Below are positions 7,421-11,177 of a DNA stretch of 11,177 nt, in pieces (the stretch's first letter is position 1; the number at the start of each line of letters is the position of its first letter). Under the pieces are notes generated by a model, which was not told the DNA's origin, ran no database searches, and worked only from the letters and a program-made list of their open reading frames with translations. Source of the stretch: Spirochaetia bacterium (lineage in GTDB: Bacteria > Spirochaetota > Spirochaetia > Treponematales > Breznakiellaceae); assembly GCA_025997755.1 (NCBI GenBank), contig BNVA01000048.1:1-11177 (forward strand), written 5' to 3'. The translations under genes and the position numbers were made by a program.

Positions 7421-7449
7421 AGTATAAACATACCTGCGTTACCGTGCAA
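7421..7449 (-). promoter_or_regulatory. Promoter of the HAD phosphatase gene, predicted leaderless
   Basis: On the minus strand TTGCAC (7449-7444), a 17-bp spacer and TATACT (7426-7421) form a good sigma-70 promoter. Only TGATAT separates the -10 from the ATG at 7414, so transcription would start at or next to the start codon. Confidence 0.6.
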
Positions 7450-7484
7450 GGACACGGAGCGTCCCGGAATTGTAAAGATTTTTC

Positions 7485-7513
7485 TTGAACAAAACCTTAT
7501 TTTTTTATAATAT
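7485..7513 (+). promoter_or_regulatory. Probable promoter of the GHMP kinase-uma2 operon
   Basis: TTGAAC (7485-7490) is followed by an AT-rich stretch holding TATAAT (7506-7511, spacer 15) and the overlapping TAATAT (7508-7513, spacer 17). The exact -10 is uncertain. It lies about 36 bp before ATG 7549 and points away from the HAD promoter. Confidence 0.5.
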
Positions 7514-7548
7514 TAGCCTAGTAAGTTATTCTACGAGGGTTTTATAAC

Positions 7549-8712
7549 ATGACGGACATAGGTCCCATTCACCGAAAAGAGTATGAAATTACGCACAGCG
7601 CAAACGAACGTATAATTATTGCCGAAGCGCCCGGACGTATACATTATATGGGGGATCATGGTCAGTATAAGGACGGCATTTTCCTTTGCTCAAGCGTGGA
7701 TAAGACGCTTCAAGTAGCTGTCAGCCTTAGAAAGGACAATTCCCTTAGGTTTTATGCCGCCGATATGGGAGAGCGCAAGAGGACAACCTTAGTTAATCTG
7801 CGGTATAAACGGGAAGACCGCTGGGCGAATTTTGCAAAAATAGCGATCTATGTTTTTGTCGAGTTGGGCTGTGATGTCAGGGGTATGAATTTTACAATAG
7901 CCGGTGATATTCCTCAAAATATATCTCTTGCCGCGTCTTCCGCCATCGAAATTGCATCGGCGCTTGTGCTTCGCCGTTTTTATCTATCAAATTTGAGCGA
8001 TAAAGAGCTTTTAACACGGCTTGCCGCCGCCCATAGCGAGTTTTTTGAAAATCAAAACTATATGGTTGACTATCTTTGTGCAATGAATGCGCGAAAAGAC
8101 AATTTTTTGTTTATAGACGAAACAACCATGGAAGTTAAACGTATAAAAAATCCGTTTTCCAAGTATAAATTTCTGCTTTTAGACTCAAGAGTCCCAATGA
8201 TAGACTCAACGAACGAGTTAAAATCAAGACAGCGCTGCATAGACAAGGGCTTACAGGCGCTTAACGAAAAACGCAAGGGCGGCAGCCTAAAAGACTATAA
8301 CATAGCGGATATGGACGATCTTATGGGCGCTATGAACGAAAATGTACGCAGGTACACATCTTTTGTTATTCAAGAGATACAGAGGATACACGAGGTGGAA
8401 AAAGCACTAACCGAAGGCGATAAAGAAACTTTTTCAAAAAATCTCTTTCACTCTCACGAAGGTTTGCGTGATTTTTTTGAAGTGTCTTGCCCTGAAGTAG
8501 ACTGGCTGGTAAAACGGGCGCAGGAAACGCCCGATGTTTTGGGCGCCAGAATGACCGGTAAGGGGTTTGGAGGCTGTACCTACACCATAGTAAAAAAAGA
8601 CGCCATAGAAGAATATCAAAAACGCCTTGAAGACTATGAGCGTATTTTCGGATTCCGCCCTATAATACATGAAATCCGCCCCGCAGCGGCTGCCCGCATT
8701 GTGGCAAAATAA
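7549..8712 (+). CDS. Galactokinase-like GHMP-family sugar kinase
   Basis: A 387-residue ATP-dependent small-molecule kinase of the GHMP superfamily, closest in layout to galactokinase (galactose to galactose 1-phosphate, Leloir pathway). GAGGG (7535-7539) lies nine bases before the ATG. The N-terminal signature is APGRIHYMGDHGQYKDG (27-43), keeping the catalytic Arg30 position but differing from the canonical GRxNLIGEHTDY: His for Asn, Asp36 for Glu, and Gln39 where galactokinases have the sugar-binding Asp. The phosphate loop is PQNISLAASSA (122-132) rather than GxGLSSSA. The catalytic Asp174 is in YMVDYLCAMN, where galactokinases read MDQ. The third motif MTGKGFGGC (335-343) is well kept. 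The fold is secure, but these substitutions make the substrate uncertain. It is co-transcribed with the Uma2 gene 13 bp downstream. Confidence 0.8.
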   Translation: MTDIGPIHRKEYEITHSANERIIIAEAPGRIHYMGDHGQYKDGIFLCSSVDKTLQVAVSLRKDNSLRFYAADMGERKRTTLVNLRYKREDRWANFAKIAIYVFVELGCDVRGMNFTIAGDIPQNISLAASSAIEIASALVLRRFYLSNLSDKELLTRLAAAHSEFFENQNYMVDYLCAMNARKDNFLFIDETTMEVKRIKNPFSKYKFLLLDSRVPMIDSTNELKSRQRCIDKGLQALNEKRKGGSLKDYNIADMDDLMGAMNENVRRYTSFVIQEIQRIHEVEKALTEGDKETFSKNLFHSHEGLRDFFEVSCPEVDWLVKRAQETPDVLGARMTGKGFGGCTYTIVKKDAIEEYQKRLEDYERIFGFRPIIHEIRPAAAARIVAK

Positions 8713-8725
8713 TTAGGAGAGCAGT

Positions 8726-9301
8726 ATGTCATTAGCTTTAGCAAAAGATCAACAGCATTATACGTACGGCAATTTTCCATATTGGGAGCTTGAAGAAGGC
8801 GACCTTGCAGAACTCATAGATGGAGAGCTTATGTTTATAAACGCGCCTAGTGCAAAACACCAGAAAACTAGTTATCGGCTACTGCTTGAGATTGGGAGAT
8901 GTTTAGCAGGCAAAACCGGCGAAGTAATGCATGCCCCATTTGACGTGCGCCTGTTCCCCAAGGCTGATAACAGCGACGATACGGTGGTTATGCCCGATAT
9001 TTCGGTTATTCTCGATACGGACAAACTTTCGGACAATAAAGCCTGCAAGGGAGCGCCGGATTGGATAATAGAGATACTGTCGCCTACAAACTGCTCCCAT
9101 GATTCCGTAGCAAAATTCAACCAGTATTTAAAAGCAGGGGTGCGCGAATACTGGATCGTTGATCCGGAGGCAAAGACCGTCCAAGTTCACATTCTGGACA
9201 ACGGACGCTATGTTACCTCGGCATTTGACGAAACACAAAATGTTCCGGTTACCGTACTAAGCGGCTGGGAAATTGCGTTAAAAACTGTTTTTGAAGAGTA
9301 G
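8726..9301 (+). CDS. Uma2 family (DUF820) PD-(D/E)XK endonuclease-like protein
   Basis: A 191-residue protein of the Uma2/DUF820 family, which has a restriction-endonuclease-like fold and is common in cyanobacteria and in accessory regions of other bacteria. Its biological role is poorly known. AGGAG (8715-8719) sits six bases before the ATG. Family marks in order are ELIDGELMF (29-37), MPDISVI with Asp91, GAPDWIIEILSPTN (109-122) with Glu116 in the E-x-L-S-P motif, VAKFNQYLKAGVREYWIVDP (128-147) and a C-terminal strand pair. The putative metal ligands Asp91 and Glu116 are present, so it should be competent. It follows the GHMP kinase by 13 bp in the same transcript, an odd partner for a metabolic gene, and opens the accessory zone. 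Confidence 0.88.
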   Translation: MSLALAKDQQHYTYGNFPYWELEEGDLAELIDGELMFINAPSAKHQKTSYRLLLEIGRCLAGKTGEVMHAPFDVRLFPKADNSDDTVVMPDISVILDTDKLSDNKACKGAPDWIIEILSPTNCSHDSVAKFNQYLKAGVREYWIVDPEAKTVQVHILDNGRYVTSAFDETQNVPVTVLSGWEIALKTVFEE

Positions 9302-9391
9302 AACAGACTATTGCCGTGACATTGCAATCCAGATAACGGTATAAATCTGCTAATGAAGCTATTTTTAGGGCTTAGGTTTTTAGGGCAGTCC
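9302..9391. other. Intergenic stretch with short direct repeat
   Basis: Between uma2 and the ssb-like remnant there is no gene I can support. TTTTTAGGGC occurs twice (9362-9371, 9377-9386), and the second copy runs into TAGGG-CAGT-CCCTA (9381-9394), a 5-bp stem too weak and lacking a U-tract to call a terminator. Confidence 0.4.
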
Positions 9392-9499
9392 CTACTGCGG
9401 CTCATCGGGCGTATCACCTGATTTTTTATCGGACTTAAATTCAACATGCTCGGCGAAGATGTAAACTTTCGATTTCTGAAGTGCTTTGCGTACTTGGCG
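9392..9499 (-). pseudogene. Putative 3' remnant of a single-stranded DNA-binding protein gene
   Basis: On the minus strand an open frame ends at TAG (9394-9392) and reads KSKVYIFAEHVEFKSDKK followed by an acidic, Pro/Gly-containing tail ending TPDEPQ. In SSB proteins the last OB-fold strand reads like S(K/R)VxxxAEHVEF and leads into a flexible acidic tail, which is the reason for the call. Only about 35 codons resemble SSB; further upstream the frame runs into the hicB promoter with no SSB-like sequence and no start site. The usual DDDIPF tip is absent. I read it as a decayed fragment or a displaced gene end. The match is from recalled motifs, not alignment. Confidence 0.4.
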
Positions 9500-9523
9500 A
9501 AATTTGTATAAATGTGTTAAAAT
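9494..9523 (+). promoter_or_regulatory. Possible promoter of the hicB-like gene
   Basis: TTGGCG (9494-9499), an 18-bp spacer and TAAAAT (9518-9523) lie 25 bp before ATG 9549. An alternative pair, TTTGCG (9485-9490) and TATAAA (9507-9512), overlaps it. The promoter lies at the edge of the ssb-like remnant. Confidence 0.4.
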
Positions 9524-9548
9524 TTCTTGGTTAAAAACAGGAGTTTTT

Positions 9549-9728
9549 ATGGAATTACAATATACTTATTGGAAAGATACAGACGGTTATTATGTAGGCT
9601 ATTTTGACGATTTTCCTGAGCATCCAACACAGGGCAACACACTCGAAGAATTAGAGATAATGCTAAAAGATGTTTACGATTCTTTAGAATTATCAAAATA
9701 TCACAAACGTAAATTGATAGTTGCATGA
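9549..9728 (+). CDS. HicB-like antitoxin (type II toxin-antitoxin family)
   Basis: A 59-residue protein with the HicB partial RNase-H-like fold: MELQYTYWKDTDGYYVGYFD (1-20), then FPEHPTQGNTLEELEIMLKD (22-41), giving the strand-strand-strand-helix order with the family's conserved TxGxTxEE-type turn. The start is ATG 9549, with AGGAG (9539-9543) five bases upstream; the longer frame from 9486 has no such site. In this family the antitoxin neutralises a HicA mRNA interferase, and the two genes are normally adjacent. Here no HicA-like protein (GGxHDxY-type, with its catalytic His) is seen on either side. The stop TGA overlaps the ATG of the next small frame (ATGA, 9725-9728), indicating translational coupling with that product. 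No C-terminal DNA-binding domain is present, so it is a short HicB. Confidence 0.75.
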   Translation: MELQYTYWKDTDGYYVGYFDDFPEHPTQGNTLEELEIMLKDVYDSLELSKYHKRKLIVA

Positions 9729-9841
9729 AGCAAAATGAACTGTCGCTTGAATTTTCCCAAACGCATATTTCCTACAAACAACGGTTGGGAAGATTCATAG
9801 AGGAAATGGAAAAGGAAATAATACATCCTGATTATCGGTAG
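9725..9841 (+). CDS. Small orphan ORF coupled to hicB, probably truncated
   Basis: A 38-residue frame starting at the ATGA overlap with hicB, the place where hicA would be expected. It begins MKQNELSLEFSQTHISYKQR and continues as a charged helix ending in IIHPDYR. I do not recognise it, and it does not resemble HicA. The last codons and stop (TCGG-TAG, from 9835) belong to the 67-bp copied rpn segment, so the original 3' end has probably been replaced and the protein truncated. It could be a degraded toxin partner or a coincidental frame; the coupling to hicB favours a former gene. Confidence 0.42.
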   Translation: MKQNELSLEFSQTHISYKQRLGRFIEEMEKEIIHPDYR

Positions 9842-9901
9842 TTTGCTTAATTCAATTGTAACTATTTTCATCAAATCTGTAAATTGTTCGCCGTCTTTTT
9901 T
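9835..9901 (-). repeat. 67-bp copy of an internal rpn segment
   Basis: Identical to 10388-10454 over 67 bp, in the same orientation and 553 bp apart. On the minus strand it encodes KKDGEQFTDLMKIVTIELSK, residues 142-161 of the complete Rpn protein. No other rpn sequence flanks it, so it is an isolated piece rather than the end of a decayed gene copy. Confidence 0.93.
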
Positions 9902-10046
9902 CACGATAAACGCATAAGAGCCAAGAATCTGTATTATATGTGAAATATTTTAATAAAAACTACAGAGGACACAAAGATCACAGAGATAAAGAAATAAAAA
10001 TTCAATTTACTCTCTGTGTTCTCAGTGATCTCCGTGGTTAAATTCT
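9902..10046. other. Intergenic region with CACAGAG-type imperfect inverted repeat
   Basis: No gene is supported here. An imperfect inverted repeat pairs about 9960-9985 (ACAGAGGACAC, then CACAGAG at 9979-9985) with about 10012-10038 (CTCTGTG, then CTCCGTGG). Roughly 19 of 26 positions match around an AT-rich loop. It resembles the dispersed CACAGAG intergenic repeats seen in many bacterial genomes. It sits just after the rpn stop codon and may fold in the transcript, but it lacks a U-tract, so I do not call it a terminator. Confidence 0.55.
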
Positions 10047-10262
10047 TTACGATCGCAATCGGGCATTTTCTTCCCTAAGCCGTTCGATTTCCTGCCGTAA
10101 CTGCTCGCGCTCGGCACTGCCTTTTTCTATACCCTTGGAAAGACCTTCTTCCCTGCCTGCGGAAAGTCCGCTTTCGCGGGCGTCGGTCATCATAGCGCGG
10201 AGGTCGGCACGCCACATCGCTTTTTTCTCCGCTATCATGCGGTGCCGCTCGAAAAACGATAG
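10033..10262 (-). repeat. Near-identical 3' segment shared by the two rpn copies, copy 1
   Basis: Matches 10964-11168 except for a 24-bp (eight-codon) difference in the Gly-repeat linker and scattered substitutions. Similarity starts at CGTGGTTAAA, 14 bp past the stop codon, so the repeated unit includes 3' flanking sequence. Confidence 0.85.
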
Positions 10263-10316
10263 CTTTTTTACCTGAACTGCGATTTCTTTTACTTCGGGGT
10301 GTTTCTTTGCCAACAT
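10047..10316 (-). CDS. Predicted intragenic ORF in the rpn 3' end (RpnS-like small protein)
   Basis: Inside rpn, in the same frame, an ATG (codon 188, 10316-10314) is preceded by a perfect AAGGAGG (10331-10325) at 8 bp spacing, a far stronger initiation context than that of the gene's own start. The product would be the last 89 residues: MLAKKHPEVKEIAVQ, the helical linker, the Gly repeat and the terminal coiled coil, without the nuclease core. Intragenic translation of the Rpn C-terminus giving a small inhibitor (RpnS) of the toxic full-length nuclease has been reported for E. coli; applying that here is inference. The AAGGAGG also encodes Lys-Glu-Asp residues of Rpn, so chance is possible. 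Confidence 0.5.
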   Translation of the reverse strand: MLAKKHPEVKEIAVQVKKLSFFERHRMIAEKKAMWRADLRAMMTDARESGLSAGREEGLSKGIEKGSAEREQLRQEIERLREENARLRS

Positions 10317-10877
10317 ATCAAAATCCTCCTTGCGCTTACATTTAAAGCACTGCAAAAACGGCCAAACTGCCTGTCCGTCATCTTCTCTCGGTAGTTTGCT
10401 TAATTCAATTGTAACTATTTTCATCAAATCTGTAAATTGTTCGCCGTCTTTTTTGTTGTTCATTGTCCAAGTATTTAAATAGTCCGGCGAGGCAAACCCC
10501 AGTGAATGGTTGCATATTACAATGCAGATGGTTTCCTGTATTTTACCGTGATCAAAACCGCTTTTTAGTTGTTCGGCTATCAATTTAGCCAGATAATACA
10601 CCACACGCTTTCGCATAACGCTAAGAAACTCAATCTGAAGCTCGACATTGATCACTTTTTTGCTCCTGGTGAGTACTTTTACGTCCAAGATGCCCATTTT
10701 GTCATTTTTCCACAACCGCTTTAAAAAAGGGTCTACAATGGTAAGTCCCGCGTATTCCTCGTGCGGCAGATCGAGGATGGTTTTTAAAAGGCTTTCCAGA
10801 TTTTTGATATTTTTTTGATCGCCAAAGACAAGTTTAAAAACATAATCGTTTAGCAGGGATACTAATTCTCTTTCCAT
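10047..10877 (-). CDS. Rpn family recombination-promoting nuclease / putative transposase (PD-(D/E)XK)
   Basis: This 276-residue protein belongs to the Rpn/PDDEXK_2 family. Members were named putative transposases; E. coli RpnA-E are DNA endonucleases that promote RecA-independent recombination, and toxic or antiphage roles have been reported. GGAGG lies four bases before ATG 10877. The N-terminus NDYVFKLVFGD (10-20) is the family hallmark. The nuclease core gives Asp65 in GILDVKV and Glu79-x-Gln81 in INVELQIE, followed by a helix (88-105). A linker at about 188-232 leads to a Gly-rich repeat SGLSAGREEGLSKGIEKG (236-253) and a coiled coil (257-275). A perfect internal ribosome binding site precedes codon 188 (separate entry). 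A second copy begins beyond the right edge in the same orientation. Confidence 0.92.
   Translation of the reverse strand: MERELVSLLNDYVFKLVFGDQKNIKNLESLLKTILDLPHEEYAGLTIVDPFLKRLWKNDKMGILDVKVLTRSKKVINVELQIEFLSVMRKRVVYYLAKLIAEQLKSGFDHGKIQETICIVICNHSLGFASPDYLNTWTMNNKKDGEQFTDLMKIVTIELSKLPREDDGQAVWPFLQCFKCKRKEDFDMLAKKHPEVKEIAVQVKKLSFFERHRMIAEKKAMWRADLRAMMTDARESGLSAGREEGLSKGIEKGSAEREQLRQEIERLREENARLRS
10325..10331 (-). promoter_or_regulatory. Internal Shine-Dalgarno AAGGAGG within rpn
   Basis: Full match to the anti-Shine-Dalgarno of 16S rRNA (CCTCCTT), with spacer ATTTTGAT before an in-frame ATG at 10316. It is the longest such match next to an ATG that I noticed in the window. Confidence 0.65.
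10388..10454 (-). repeat. 67-bp source segment within rpn
   Basis: Exact match to 9835-9901. Because it lies inside the full-length, in-frame rpn gene, it is the likely donor of the stray copy downstream of hicB. Confidence 0.93.
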
Positions 10878-10977
10878 AACGCCTCCATATATACTCTATT
10901 ACGGCGAAATTCCGCATAACGCTTGTATAGCAGGAGATTTTTTTGTGGTTTGTTCGTGTAATTCGTGGTTAAAATAT
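10878..10977. other. Spacer between rpn copies with TTCGTG-type repeat
   Basis: It holds the ribosome binding site of the complete rpn and, at 10945-10971, a TTCGTG-containing repeat (TTCGTG at 10953 and 10962, ending GTGGTTAAA). The latter resembles widespread intergenic repeats that translate as NHELHE on the other strand. No gene or clear promoter is seen. Confidence 0.5.
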
Positions 10978-11177
10978 TTACGATCGCAATCGGGCATTTT
11001 CTTCCCTAAGCCGTTCGATTTCCTGCCGTAACTGCTCGCGCTGGGCAGCGCCTTCCTCCCTGCCTGCGGAAAGTCCGCTTTCGCGGGCATCGGTCATCAT
11101 AGCGCGGAGGTCGGCACGCCACATCGCTTTTTTCTCCGCTATCATGCGGTGCCGCTCGAAAAACGAGAGCTTTTTCA
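10964..11177 (-). repeat. Near-identical 3' segment shared by the two rpn copies, copy 2
   Basis: Counterpart of 10033-10262 at an offset of 931 bp up to the 24-bp length difference, running to the window edge. Confidence 0.85.
10978..11177 (-). CDS. 3' end of a second Rpn family nuclease gene (partial)
   Basis: The frame enters from the right edge and gives the last 65 residues: KKLSFFERHRMIAEKKAMWR, a shared TDARESGLSAGREEG stretch, then AAQREQLRQEIERLREENAR and the same LRS end as the complete copy. It is nearly identical to residues 204-276 of its neighbour but lacks eight residues of the Gly-repeat linker (LSKGIEKGSAE becomes AAQ), so that region varies by in-frame deletion or expansion. 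The nuclease core lies outside the window, so whether the gene is complete is unknown. Tandem arrangement and a shared 3' flank point to recent duplication or gene conversion. Confidence 0.85.
   Translation of the reverse strand, partial: KKLSFFERHRMIAEKKAMWRADLRAMMTDARESGLSAGREEGAAQREQLRQEIERLREENARLRS

Noticed and set aside
9362..9394. Terminator after uma2
   Set aside because: The TAGGG-CAGT-CCCTA stem is only 5 bp and no T-run follows.
9486..9548. Longer start for the HicB-like gene
   Set aside because: No Shine-Dalgarno precedes it and it covers the promoter; ATG 9549 has AGGAG and starts the normal HicB fold.
9701..9904. 67-codon minus-strand frame over hicB and the small ORF
   Set aside because: It only starts in the copied 67-bp rpn piece and then reads antisense through unrelated sequence.
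10899..11090. 63-codon minus-strand frame across the rpn spacer
   Set aside because: It is an out-of-frame reading of the second rpn 3' end running into an intergenic repeat; the NHELHE-like sequence is typical of such repeats and not of a protein.
1..11177. CRISPR array, tRNA or rRNA genes
   Set aside because: No regularly spaced repeat-spacer units, no cloverleaf with a TTCGA-type arm, and no rRNA-like sequence were recognised by eye.

Overview
The window looks like bacterial chromosome from a spirochaete, most likely Treponema or a relative. This is inference from the mix of families (a SpoIIE-type phosphatase receptor, tandem signal peptidases, a divergent galactokinase-like GHMP kinase, Rpn and Uma2 nucleases, a HicB-like protein), moderate GC and strong AAGGAG-type ribosome binding sites. 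No rRNA, tRNA or CRISPR array was recognised.

Layout: (1) 1-1309, the end of a membrane-anchored PP2C/SpoIIE phosphatase receptor that enters from the left edge. (2) 1350-1718, a monocistronic unit with a good promoter, a DUF2158/YodC-like small protein and a strong intrinsic terminator. (3) 1754-3373, a mannitol dehydrogenase/fructuronate reductase family oxidoreductase. (4) 3420-5330, two tandem type I signal peptidase genes, followed closely by tyrS (5355-6605). (5) 6602-7414 on the minus strand, a Cof-type HAD phosphatase that overlaps tyrS tail to tail and has a promoter that predicts a leaderless mRNA. (6) 7549-9301, a divergent galactokinase-like GHMP kinase and a Uma2-family nuclease in one operon. 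(7) 9302-11177, an accessory zone holding a putative ssb 3' remnant, a HicB-like antitoxin overlapping a small orphan ORF, a 67-bp stray piece of rpn, intergenic repeats, one complete rpn (PD-(D/E)XK nuclease/putative transposase) and the 3' end of a second rpn copy.

Two observations stand out. First, the upstream signal peptidase gene is broken by a 177-bp insertion made only of local sequence: a perfect 113-bp inverted copy of upstream lepB (3504-3616 into 3770-3882) and a 76-bp direct duplication (3700-3775 into 3877-3952). The pieces meet at 6-bp microhomologies, which is the signature of a double template switch. The insertion length is a multiple of three, so exact loss of one direct repeat plus the inverted copy would restore a 332-residue enzyme. 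The intact second lepB may cover the loss. Second, the complete rpn gene carries a perfect internal Shine-Dalgarno (10325-10331) eight bases before an in-frame ATG (codon 188). This predicts a separate 89-residue C-terminal protein, the arrangement described for Rpn nuclease toxins with intragenic antitoxins.

The remaining core genes (tyrS, HAD phosphatase, oxidoreductase) look intact and ordinary.
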